From contig CAZHVS010000001.1 of the NCBI GenBank assembly GCA_964536015.1, positions 322,075 to 386,074 on the forward strand: a DNA stretch of 64,000 nucleotides, in the 5' to 3' direction. How positions within the stretch are numbered: position 1 is the stretch's first letter; each line of letters begins with the position of its first letter. Position numbers and translations under genes: made by a program. The notes under the pieces were generated by a model. That model worked only from the letters and a program-made list of their open reading frames with translations, was not told the origin of the DNA and made no database searches. Below are positions 37,273 through 45,547 of this stretch, in pieces. Source of the stretch: CAZHVS01 sp964536015 (GTDB lineage Bacteria; Bacteroidota; Ignavibacteria; Ignavibacteriales; Ignavibacteriaceae).

Positions 37273-38747
37273 TACTTTACTTCCTTTTTATTCCAAACGT
37301 TAATAAATTCTTGTGGGATCCCTGAGATAACATATAATTCTATTAATCCCTTATAGTAATCATATAATGATGATTTGCTTTCAAGTTTATTTTTCTCCAG
37401 TATTAATTGGGCATCTATTACTTCAAGCGATGTTCCAAGACCTGTTTCAAAACGCTTGTTGTTTAACCTTAAATTTTCTTCTGCTAATTCAATGGTTGAA
37501 GATGTTTTAATGAATTTATTCCTGGCATTTTCAATATCACGATATGTTTTGTTAATTGATAAAATAATTTTACTTCTTACATCTGCTTCAAGAAATTGGA
37601 CTTCCTTTTCAAGGTGGTTTGCAGATTGAAGATTTACATAATCTTGTAAACCATTAAATAGATTAAAGCTCAGTTGAACACCTACTGCCCAGCGGGGTTC
37701 AAGCATCGACAGGTACTCTGGGTATAATTCATATTTTCCAAAAGCGGCTACTTGAGGTAAAAATTTTGATCTTTCCAGGTTAAATTTTTCATTAGCCTGC
37801 TCTTTTTTTACAGAAATTAATTTTAGAAGCGGTTGATTTTCAAAAGCACTTTCTAAATAATTTGAGATAGGGGATAGGTTATTAGAAATTATCAGGCTAT
37901 CTTCAATTATTATTTCTGCAGTTTCATCAATTCCCATACTATTTTTAAGTGCGATGTAACATAGTTCAAGTTTGTTAGAATCATCATCCAAATTTCTTTC
38001 AGCGTCAGCAACTGCAACTTTTGCACGTAAAAGATTAAAGTTTGCAATAAGTCCTTCATCAAATAATCGTTGTGCTCTGAATTCATGTTTTTTAATTCCC
38101 TCCAGCACATCTTTTCTTGTTTTAACAACTTCTGATAGCAGAACAACATTTAAATAATTGGTCACTGTCTCTTGAATTATTTCATTTTTAATTTTTGTTA
38201 ATTCTATGTTAGCAGCTTTCAATTCTTCATCTGCATAGTTTTTTGCAGCTAATAATTTTCCTCCCATAAACAAAGGTTGAACTCCAACTATTGTCGCAGT
38301 GTTATAATCTTGTTTTTTTACCGTTTCAACAAAAGAGGGGATAGCTGAATTTAATTGATTATAATATTGTTGAAATAAGCCACTTCTCTGTTGATCTGTA
38401 AGCTGCGGTAAACCTTGCAACACCGAATAAATATTTGCAAATTCAGTTTGATTTTTTGCCTGGACATTCAAAATTACTGCCCTTATTGGCGAAAGATCAA
38501 TTTTAACTGGATTATTTAAATGCGTGTAAGAACCAACTAAATTAACCTTAGGTAAAAAGTTACCAAATGCTTCAAAGTTTGCATATTCTTTTTGTTCAAC
38601 TTTTTCAGAATATTGTTTTATTCGGTTATTATTCTTTAAGGCAATATCAACTGCTTCCTCAATAGATATTTTCTGTGAAAAAACGTTTTCTACAAAAAAA
38701 ATCAGTAATATGGATAAGTATGTTTTCCATTTTGTACGTATATTCAT
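37272..38747 (-). CDS. TolC-family outer-membrane efflux protein
   Basis: A 491-residue outer-membrane channel with a signal peptide (TYLSILLIFFVENVFSQ). Its N-terminal mature part KISIEEAVDIALKNNNRIKQ and the internal repeat, with NLDDDSNKLELCYIALKNSMGI and ETGLGTSLEVIDAQLILEKNKLESKSSLYDYY, are standard for the outer-membrane efflux family. Trimers form a tunnel through periplasm and outer membrane. It is the first structural gene of the ABC-2 exporter set. An 18-bp palindrome lies 20 bp upstream of the ATG, between it and tetR, so expression is probably repressed by that TetR protein. Confidence 0.93.
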   Translation of the reverse strand: MNIRTKWKTYLSILLIFFVENVFSQKISIEEAVDIALKNNNRIKQYSEKVEQKEYANFEAFGNFLPKVNLVGSYTHLNNPVKIDLSPIRAVILNVQAKNQTEFANIYSVLQGLPQLTDQQRSGLFQQYYNQLNSAIPSFVETVKKQDYNTATIVGVQPLFMGGKLLAAKNYADEELKAANIELTKIKNEIIQETVTNYLNVVLLSEVVKTRKDVLEGIKKHEFRAQRLFDEGLIANFNLLRAKVAVADAERNLDDDSNKLELCYIALKNSMGIDETAEIIIEDSLIISNNLSPISNYLESAFENQPLLKLISVKKEQANEKFNLERSKFLPQVAAFGKYELYPEYLSMLEPRWAVGVQLSFNLFNGLQDYVNLQSANHLEKEVQFLEADVRSKIILSINKTYRDIENARNKFIKTSSTIELAEENLRLNNKRFETGLGTSLEVIDAQLILEKNKLESKSSLYDYYKGLIELYVISGIPQEFINVWNKKEVK

Positions 38748-38767
38748 TGTGGTTGCCTTTCTTATAT

Positions 38768-38785
38768 AATGAATAAATATTCATT
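38768..38785. promoter_or_regulatory. TetR-type operator candidate upstream of the tolC-like gene
   Basis: AATGAATA-AA-TATTCATT is a perfect 8-2-8 palindrome between the tetR stop and the tolC-like start. The same half-site AATGAATA recurs upstream of tetR itself (39400-39417), which makes binding by that repressor likely. Confidence 0.65.
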
Positions 38786-38799
38786 AAAAGATTAAAAAA

Positions 38800-39384
38800 T
38801 TACAGGAGTATTCCTTTTTTAATTATTTGTTTAACATTTTGTCTAATAAGGTGAATAGTAATACTTTGTGGAAACTTTGCCCAGTGATCGAGTAAATATC
38901 TTATACTTCCTAGCAAAAAATGTCTTAATACTTCAACATTGATATTCGGATTTATAATTGAATCTTTAATTCCATCTTTAATTATATTCTCACCAGATAA
39001 TAGGAATTTATTGAAAAATTCTGCAGTTATTTCATCTCCTTTTACTACGTGATGTTGTTCGTTAATGACAACTATTGCAAGTTTTGGATTTTGTGAAAAG
39101 CTATCAAATAGTAGGTCAATCAATGCATCAAGTTTTTCATAATTATTCAAATCAGTACGTTTTTGTAATGTATGTGCATCATTATACATTCGTGACCAGA
39201 AATCCACAAATATCTTGTTAAGTAATGCATTTTTGTTCTTATAGTACAGATAGACACTGCCAGTTGCTACTTTTGCTTCTTCTGCTATTGTAGAAATTTT
39301 TGCTTTATGAAATCCACTTTCTGCAAATACTTTTATTGCAGCTTCAAGTATATCGATTTCTTTATTTCCTTCTTTTGTTCTCAT
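38800..39384 (-). CDS. TetR-family transcriptional repressor of the exporter operon
   Basis: About 194 residues if started at the ATG at 39384 (MRTKEGNKEIDILEAAIKVFAESGFHKAKISTIAEEAKVATGSVYLYYKNKNALLNKIF), which contains the TetR helix-turn-helix at residues 10-55; the 20 extra N-terminal residues of the longer frame are hydrophobic and unlikely. The C-terminal ligand-binding domain is helical and typical in length. It heads the tolC-hlyD-permease-permease set. Two related palindromes, one before tetR and one before tolC, predict self-repression and control of the pump, with release when the exported compound binds. The ligand is unknown. Confidence 0.92.
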   Translation of the reverse strand: MRTKEGNKEIDILEAAIKVFAESGFHKAKISTIAEEAKVATGSVYLYYKNKNALLNKIFVDFWSRMYNDAHTLQKRTDLNNYEKLDALIDLLFDSFSQNPKLAIVVINEQHHVVKGDEITAEFFNKFLLSGENIIKDGIKDSIINPNINVEVLRHFLLGSIRYLLDHWAKFPQSITIHLIRQNVKQIIKKGILL

Positions 39385-39399
39385 ATTTATTAAATTATT

Positions 39400-39417
39400 A
39401 ATGAATAACAATTCAAA
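39400..39417. promoter_or_regulatory. Imperfect TetR operator candidate upstream of tetR
   Basis: AATGAATA-AC-AATTCAAA begins 15 bp before the tetR ATG. One half is identical to the half-site of the perfect palindrome at 38768-38785; the other matches at 5 of 8 positions. Confidence 0.45.
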
Positions 39418-39714
39418 AATAACATAATCAATTACTATTGTCAAGAAGAAAATTTTATCAATAATATAATTTTCTGGTTAAAACAATAATCGTCAGAAAA
39501 AAAACAGTAGTACTTCTTTCCAAAGTAGTCCTCAGTTAGAATTTTAAAAGTACATTGATTAACTAAAGATGTGAAATCTGGATTTTTTGGATTAAGAAAA
39601 ATTCTTTTGGAGAAATGTATAAAACAATTGATTAATTCGAAATAATTTCTGAATTAATTTAATAGTCTGAGTCTTGATTTTTCGCTCAGAATAAATATTA
39701 AGTTAAACATTTAG

Positions 39715-40725
39715 TTAATTACTTTTTCCGCCATTAACAGTTTTTAAAATAATCCCATTCCAACCAACCGCATAACCGGTATCAACAGAAGAGAAGAATA
39801 TTGAATTAAGAGCATAGTTTGTACCAGAAGTTTGTTTTGACCAGTTTACTCCGCTATTGCTTGTAAAAAGAATTATACCACCCGGTCCGTTATTTCCACC
39901 AGCAATCCATCCGGTTGAAGCTGAAATAAAAAATATTGAAGATAGATCACTTGTAACATTTGATGTTTGTGTAAACCAGGAATTTCCCGCATCTGTTGTT
40001 GCATAAATTTTTCCTCCACTACCGGAAATCCATCCTTTTGAGTTTGAAACAAAATTAATATCAAACATATCAGTAGTAAAAGATGTGGAAGTGTTTTTTT
40101 TCCAGTTAGAACCTTGATCGGTAGTTTTTATTGGACTGCTTCCGCTTCCAACCGCAAAACCGATTGAATCAGATAGAAAGGACATTTTGTAAAAATTCCA
40201 GGTATTTGAGGGCTTTGGAGTGGTGTTCCATATAGTTCCGCCATCTATTGTTTTTAATGCTATTCCACTGCTTCCAAGTACAATACCAACATTTAATGTA
40301 AAGAAGTGAACACAAAATAAAGTGTCAGTAACACGACTGTTTTGTACAGTCCAATTTATGCCTGCATTTGTTGTTTTTAAAATAGTTCCTCCAGTACCAG
40401 TAATCCAACCTGTTGAATTATTAATAAAATAAATTCCATAGAGGTCATTAGTGGTGTTTGAATTGCTTTGCAACCAGGAGTTACCACCATCAGTAGTTTT
40501 TATAATTATTCCGCTTTCACCAATTACAAACCCGGTATTACTGTTAAGAAAAAAAATGGAATTTAGATTTTTTGAAATATTACCTGAAAGAATTTTCCAT
40601 CCTTTATTGGAATTACCTCCATTACCGGGATCGGTTGGAGTACCTTCTTTTTCTTTAACTGTACAGGTAACAATTAATAAAGAAAGAAACACAGCGATAA
40701 CAATTAAAAAAGTTGTCTTCTTCAT
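39715..40725 (-). CDS. YCF48/BNR-like propeller lipoprotein
   Basis: About 336 residues from the ATG at 40725, which has AGGTGA upstream; the longer frame starts with TTG and lacks one. The leader FLIVIAVFLSLLIVTCTVKEKEG is a lipoprotein signal with the acylated Cys after IVT. A Gly/Pro linker is followed by seven repeats of the type LNSIFFLNSNTGFVIGESGIIIKTTDGGNSW, the YCF48/photosystem II stability factor-like variant of BNR repeats, predicted to form a seven-bladed propeller. Such lipoproteins are common in this group; the ligand is unknown. It is isolated, with about 330 bp on its 3' side to the next gene. Confidence 0.87.
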   Translation of the reverse strand: MKKTTFLIVIAVFLSLLIVTCTVKEKEGTPTDPGNGGNSNKGWKILSGNISKNLNSIFFLNSNTGFVIGESGIIIKTTDGGNSWLQSNSNTTNDLYGIYFINNSTGWITGTGGTILKTTNAGINWTVQNSRVTDTLFCVHFFTLNVGIVLGSSGIALKTIDGGTIWNTTPKPSNTWNFYKMSFLSDSIGFAVGSGSSPIKTTDQGSNWKKNTSTSFTTDMFDINFVSNSKGWISGSGGKIYATTDAGNSWFTQTSNVTSDLSSIFFISASTGWIAGGNNGPGGIILFTSNSGVNWSKQTSGTNYALNSIFFSSVDTGYAVGWNGIILKTVNGGKSN

Positions 40726-40853
40726 AAAATCACCTATAAAATAGATTTTACTGCAGAAAGTTAACAAATAATTATATCAAAGATGCAAATATCTTGTATT
40801 CAATAAAAACAAATTGCAAGATTTACAAAACTATCATTACGATTTGAAAGATT

Positions 40854-42668
40854 TTATTTCATTCCTAAAATTAATTTAAGAGAAATTTTTTCATTATTGC
40901 GTTTAATTATTACTTCCACTTCATCTCCTGGTAGGTGTTCCTGCAATGCATAAACGTAATCATAGATATTGTTAATTAATTTTCCACCAAAGGTTAAGAT
41001 TATATCGCCAGCAAGTATTCCACCCTTTTGAGCTGGACTCCCATCATTTACACCACTAATCTTAAAACCTTCTCCTTGGTATGAAAAGTCTGGAACTGTA
41101 CCTACATAAACTTTCCACCCGCCTGTTTTTTCACTTTCTTTAGTTTGAGTTTTTACAAATTCAGGTATTGTTGTACTCTCAACAACATCATTGGTTATTG
41201 AAAAAATATATTTCAAAATTTTTTCTTCGCCAACTGAATTAATTTTTTCTACATCGTCAGAAGGTCTGTGATAATCTATATGAGTTCCGGTAAAGAAAAA
41301 TAATACAGGAATATTTTTACTATAAAATGAAGATTGATCACTTGGTCCAAAGCCTTCATCATTAAATGTCAGATGAAAATTAAATTCATTCTCCTTTTTA
41401 AGAATATCTTTCCAAATAGGTGAAGTCCCTGTTCCATATACAATCAAACTATTTGCTGTATCCAATCTTCCGATCATATCCATATTAAACATTGCAATGA
41501 TTTGATTTACCGGTACAGGAAGATTATTCACAAAATAATTTGAACCAAGAAGTCCATATTCTTCACCAGAGAAAGTGATAAAAATAATACTTCGCTTGGT
41601 TCCTCGATTAAGAGAGGCAAATTTTTCTGCTAATTCAAGAACACCAGCCGTGCCACTTGCGTTATCATCTGCTCCGTTATGGACAAGTTTTTCCGTGCCA
41701 CGATACAAAGAGCTAATTTCTCCCATCCCTAAATGATCATAGTGAGCACCAATGACAATATATTCATTTTTTAATTCGGAATCTTTACCCTCGATCATTC
41801 CCGAAACGTTTCTACAAGTTTTTTCAACTTCAATTATTTCAGTTGAAATTCTGATATTTAAGTTATTTAATTCAAAGGAATTAGGTTTTATTGTTTCATT
41901 TATTCCCTTTTGTAAATTAGAAAGATTAATATTGATTGACTGAAATATATCTTCAATAATTTTTCTCTTAACTTGAACTGCTCCAATATCTTTAAAACCT
42001 GGCGCCATATCATAGACGATAGGAATGAAAGCATCATTTTCGTCAGCAGGGAAGTAGCCATTAAAAAAGATAATTGCAGATGCTCCCTTATCTCGTGCCA
42101 CCGAAGTTTTATATCTAATTGAAGAGAATTCATCAAATTTTGATTTAGGTTTTCCAGATTCAGGGTTTCCCCTAAACACTATCACAATTTTGCCTTTAAC
42201 ATCCAGATTTAAATAGTCATCATAATTAATTTTGGAACTCGAAATTCCATAACCTGCAAAAACAACTTTGCCATCAATATTTACTTTCCCTGAAAATGGA
42301 GCTGTAACAAAATCTTGATTAAGTAGTAAATCTTGTTTTTTATTATTAATTAAAAACGAGACGGAATTATTTTCAGTTGTTTTAATTCCTGAGATAAATT
42401 TGAATTCCTGGAAAAATGAATTGCCAAAAACTGGTTTTAATCCATATGATTCAAATTCATTTTTAATGTATTCTCCAGCAATTTTAATTTCATCCGAACC
42501 AGTTAAACGTCCTTTTAATTCATCAGAAGCTAGAAAATTTATATGTTTCTGTATTTCATTAGAAGTTATTTCAAGGCTATTTTGTGCCTGTAAAACTGAA
42601 GAAGAAAAAGTGATAATGATAAAAAGAGATAAATACACATATGTATTGCGAAAAATTTTGGTTTTCAT
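40854..42668 (-). CDS. Exported M28-family zinc metallopeptidase with PA and PDZ domains
   Basis: A 604-residue exported aminopeptidase-type enzyme. The leader is VYLSLFIIITFSSSVLQAQ. A protease-associated insertion (residues 120-250) includes GKVVFAGYGISSSKINYDDYLNLDVKGKIVIVF. The M28 zinc ligands are in VIGAHYDHLG, NGADDNASGTAGVLELA, FSGEEYGLLGS (catalytic Glu), NMDMIGR and HIDYHRPSDD, so the bimetal site is complete. The C-terminal PDZ domain (GFKISGVNDGSPAQKGGILAGDIILTFGGKLI) may bind protein ends. It should release N-terminal amino acids from peptides outside the cytoplasm. It lies 15 bp after feoB on the same strand, so it may share transcription with the iron operon. Confidence 0.93.
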   Translation of the reverse strand: MKTKIFRNTYVYLSLFIIITFSSSVLQAQNSLEITSNEIQKHINFLASDELKGRLTGSDEIKIAGEYIKNEFESYGLKPVFGNSFFQEFKFISGIKTTENNSVSFLINNKKQDLLLNQDFVTAPFSGKVNIDGKVVFAGYGISSSKINYDDYLNLDVKGKIVIVFRGNPESGKPKSKFDEFSSIRYKTSVARDKGASAIIFFNGYFPADENDAFIPIVYDMAPGFKDIGAVQVKRKIIEDIFQSININLSNLQKGINETIKPNSFELNNLNIRISTEIIEVEKTCRNVSGMIEGKDSELKNEYIVIGAHYDHLGMGEISSLYRGTEKLVHNGADDNASGTAGVLELAEKFASLNRGTKRSIIFITFSGEEYGLLGSNYFVNNLPVPVNQIIAMFNMDMIGRLDTANSLIVYGTGTSPIWKDILKKENEFNFHLTFNDEGFGPSDQSSFYSKNIPVLFFFTGTHIDYHRPSDDVEKINSVGEEKILKYIFSITNDVVESTTIPEFVKTQTKESEKTGGWKVYVGTVPDFSYQGEGFKISGVNDGSPAQKGGILAGDIILTFGGKLINNIYDYVYALQEHLPGDEVEVIIKRNNEKISLKLILGMK

Positions 42669-42683
42669 TTTTTTTCCTAACTA

Positions 42684-44720
42684 TTAAATAATAATTTGAG
42701 CAACGAGACCACCAACAAAAAAAGATACAATCCATGTTCCAAGCCAGATAAATAAACCTTCTTTCCAGCCTCGCTCTTTTAGCATAACCATTAATGATGC
42801 AATGCATGGAACGAATAGAGTAATAGTAATTAATGCGACAGTTATTTGCATTGGAGTTAATGTTAAATTAAATAATCCCGCAGCACCAAAATCTCTTCTA
42901 ACAATTCCCATTACGAAAGCATTAGAAGCTTCTTTAGGAAGTTTTAACCAGCTTGTAGTAATGGGTGCAAGCAAATCCTGAAAGGCATAAAGTAATCCAG
43001 TAATATCAAGAATACCAATTAGTAAAGCACCTATGAAGAACCAGATCCAGGCTTCTTTCATAAATCCATAAGTTCTGAAAAAAGTTTTTTTAAATACATT
43101 ATCCATACGTGGAAATCTCATCATTGGTAAATCAATTAATAATGGTGAGCTTTGTCCCGGCAATAACTTATTCAAGACTGTTGCTAATATGATCAAAACA
43201 ATAAATATTACAGATATATATATAATTAACGGTAAGGTTCCTGCACTTGACATCAAGATTGCAATGACAGATAATTGAGCCGAACAGGGAATAACAAACA
43301 TTAATATAGAGGTTGCAATGGTTTTTTCTTTTTCAGTACCAAGCAGACGTGTAGTAATTGCAGCCATTGTAATGCAGCCGAACCCAAGCATAATAGGAAT
43401 TACAGCTCTTCCGTTTAAACCAATTTTATTCAGAAGATTATCAAGCATTGTTGCTAATCTTGGTAAATAACCACTATCTTCTAACATTGCCATCGAAAAA
43501 TAAAAAGCTGCTACTAATGGAAGTAATAAAAACAATAGATAAGTAATTGTTAAACTGAATACGCCAAAATCTCCAAACAATAATCTGGCTAATGGATTCG
43601 GAAAATAAAATTCTACTTCACTATTGGGCAGACGAGAAAGGTAACTGAACTCTCTTTTCACTTCTTTGTTTTCATTAATGTTCGAACTGAATTTAAAAGT
43701 TTTTGAAGAAATCAACTGATCTTCATCAAAATTATTTACTGTTATTTTTGAAGGAGTATAATTTGCGACAAAAGTTTTAAGATAGTATTCAAAATATCTT
43801 TTACCAATTATATTTTCTGTAAAAGCTACTGTTCTTTGTGAAATCAAATCTCCTACGAATAAATAAACTAAAAATAAAATCACTGCAAGAATGGGGATGC
43901 CTGTCAACGGATTTAACGAAAGCCTTCCAAGAGTATTAAATATTTTTCCTTTAGAAGAATCTTCGTATTCAACAGAATTAACAATTTCATTTACACGATT
44001 TCTTCTGTCTATATAAATAAATTCGCGATCGTCTGGTGAGCCGCAGAAAATACCGTGTTTTTTAGCAATAAATTCATCACCCTCAGCAATTATTAAAGCT
44101 TCAGCTTGAGAGCCAACTTTGTTTAAATTTTCATGTAAACGATGATGAAGTTCTTTTTGTTGAATTCCGCATCTGGCATTTTCGATTGCAAAATCAATTT
44201 TATCAAAGCCAGATTTATTGACTGCTGAGGTCTCGATTACCGGAACACCAAGCAACTCTGATAATTTGCTGGAATCAATTTTTATCTTTCTTTTTTTTAC
44301 TTCATCAGAAAAGTTTAATAAAACAGAAACCTTTTTTCCCATATCAATTAATTGAAGAGTTAGAAAGAGGTCTCTTTCAAGATAAAGAGAGTTAACTATA
44401 TTTAAAACAACATCAGCATCAAGAATAATATCTCGAGCAACCTTTTCTTCATCATTAAATGAAGAAACACCATATACACCGGGAGTATCAAAAACGGAAT
44501 AATTTTTATAAACTCCTTTGGTTATTGAGACAGTAGTTCCCGGGAAGTTAGAAACATCTACATAAATTCCACTAAGATGATTAAAGAAAATTGACTTGCC
44601 AACATTTGGGTTCCCAGCAAGCACTATTTTAGGTAAAGAAGGATTATCGTCTTTCAGACCCTCAATAATATGAAGATGCTTTTCTTTATGTGCTATTTTT
44701 TGTTGGTTGTTTAAATCCAT
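42684..44720 (-). CDS. feoB: Ferrous iron transporter FeoB
   Basis: A 678-residue inner-membrane Fe(II) importer. The N-terminal GTPase has G1 AGNPNVGKS, G2 NFPGTTV, G3 DTPGVYG and G4 NFSDE. A helical linker and two Gate-type membrane halves follow: PLVAAFYFSMAMLEDSGYLPRLATMLDNLLNKIGLNGRAVIPIMLGFGCITMAAITTR and MLKERGWKEGLFIWLGTWIVSFF. An atypical extracytoplasmic stretch (YYLKTFVANYTPSKITVNNFDEDQ...) of about 80 residues lies after the first transmembrane helix. The gene begins 2 bp after feoA. Confidence 0.96.
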   Translation of the reverse strand: MDLNNQQKIAHKEKHLHIIEGLKDDNPSLPKIVLAGNPNVGKSIFFNHLSGIYVDVSNFPGTTVSITKGVYKNYSVFDTPGVYGVSSFNDEEKVARDIILDADVVLNIVNSLYLERDLFLTLQLIDMGKKVSVLLNFSDEVKKRKIKIDSSKLSELLGVPVIETSAVNKSGFDKIDFAIENARCGIQQKELHHRLHENLNKVGSQAEALIIAEGDEFIAKKHGIFCGSPDDREFIYIDRRNRVNEIVNSVEYEDSSKGKIFNTLGRLSLNPLTGIPILAVILFLVYLFVGDLISQRTVAFTENIIGKRYFEYYLKTFVANYTPSKITVNNFDEDQLISSKTFKFSSNINENKEVKREFSYLSRLPNSEVEFYFPNPLARLLFGDFGVFSLTITYLLFLLLPLVAAFYFSMAMLEDSGYLPRLATMLDNLLNKIGLNGRAVIPIMLGFGCITMAAITTRLLGTEKEKTIATSILMFVIPCSAQLSVIAILMSSAGTLPLIIYISVIFIVLIILATVLNKLLPGQSSPLLIDLPMMRFPRMDNVFKKTFFRTYGFMKEAWIWFFIGALLIGILDITGLLYAFQDLLAPITTSWLKLPKEASNAFVMGIVRRDFGAAGLFNLTLTPMQITVALITITLFVPCIASLMVMLKERGWKEGLFIWLGTWIVSFFVGGLVAQIII

Positions 44721-44722
44721 AT

Positions 44723-44953
44723 TCAGGAAACTGTTTCAATAGAAATTTCTTTGGCGAGTTTAAAACCAATTGCAATTTCTTGTCTATTTTTTTGTATGAC
44801 TATTGTTCCACCAGGAAGTCTTTCTATGCATTGAACTTTGTCGCCAATAGATAATCCAAGTCTAATGAATTGAACCTTCAAAATTCCCGAAGGGAGATTC
44901 AATATAATAATATATGTTCCTTTTGTAGCTTTATCGAGTGTTTTCTTTTTCAT
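44723..44953 (-). CDS. feoA: FeoA, ferrous iron transport accessory protein
   Basis: About 76 residues with the SH3-like FeoA fold: KATKGTYIIILNLPSGILKVQFIRLGLSIGDKVQCIERLPGGTIVIQKNRQEIAIGFKLAKEISIE. I start it at the ATG at 44953, which gives the usual family length; the longer frame to 45007 would extend it with sequence unlike FeoA. This start overlaps the end of the fur-like gene by 23 bp, so translation is coupled. It binds the cytosolic part of FeoB and is required for iron import. Confidence 0.9.
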   Translation of the reverse strand: MKKKTLDKATKGTYIIILNLPSGILKVQFIRLGLSIGDKVQCIERLPGGTIVIQKNRQEIAIGFKLAKEISIETVS

Positions 44954-45398
44954 TGCTGTTTTTACATCTCTCTTTATCAATGCACCTTGCATAAATGTAA
45001 AATGCATTACTTATTGGTTCAAATCCGTTTTTTTTGCATACTCTATTTTGAATTGCTTCCAGCTCAGGAGAATTAAATTCAATAATGCTTCCACAATCGA
45101 CACAAACAAGGTGACTGTGATTATCCATCTGAACAGTTGCATCGTATCTTCTTGAGTTATCGCCAAAATTTCTTGTTGAAATGATATTTAGTTCTGACAG
45201 CAGATCGAGAGTATTATAAACTGAAGCCCTTGAGATTTTTGAATCCTTTTTTTTCATTGCGTTGAATAGTTCGTCAGCAGAAAAATGACCATCATAATTT
45301 AAAGCAGCCTCAAGAATCTCAAGCCTTTTTGGTGTTGTTCGCCTGCTATGAGTCTTCAGTCGGTTTATTAATAATTCTTGTATGTGTTGTTTTGCCAA
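44931..45398 (-). CDS. Fur-family metalloregulator (Fur/PerR type)
   Basis: A 155-residue regulator. The winged-helix part is HSRRTTPKRLEILEAALNYDGHFSADELFNAMKKKDSKISRASVYNTLDLLSELNII. The dimerisation part has DNHSHLVCVDCGSIIEF and CIDKERC, giving two CxxC-type pairs for a structural zinc. The distinction between Fur and PerR is not secure. Its gene is upstream of and overlaps feoA, so it probably controls the operon in response to Fe(II). The start is TTG at 45398; no ATG gives an intact N-terminus. A 17-bp inverted repeat lies 8 bp before the start, a likely self-operator. Confidence 0.92.
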   Translation of the reverse strand: MAKQHIQELLINRLKTHSRRTTPKRLEILEAALNYDGHFSADELFNAMKKKDSKISRASVYNTLDLLSELNIISTRNFGDNSRRYDATVQMDNHSHLVCVDCGSIIEFNSPELEAIQNRVCKKNGFEPISNAFYIYARCIDKERCKNSNEKENTR

Positions 45399-45442
45399 AA
45401 TAATTATTTAGATTTTGTCTAAACAAAAATAGAATAATTATT
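45399..45442. promoter_or_regulatory. Fur/PerR-type operator region upstream of fur-feoAB
   Basis: TTTAGATTTTGTCTAAA (45407-45423) is a perfect 6-5-6 inverted repeat. It lies between two copies of the 10-bp perfect palindrome AATAATTATT (45399-45408 and 45433-45442). The arrangement suggests two or more dimers binding at the promoter. The adjacent regulator is the likely binder. Confidence 0.6.
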
Positions 45443-45547
45443 TCTGATTAACAAACTGTTAAAAGGGGAAAATATCTAGAAAAATTGATGTAGAGGTATT
45501 TTTTATTAATTATTAATCGTATTTTAAATATGTAGAGTGTAAACATC

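Noticed and set aside
39667..39692. TCTGAG/CTCAGA hairpin downstream of the YCF48-like gene
   Set aside because: Only 6 bp of stem with a 13-nt loop and no T tract on either strand; not supported as a terminator.
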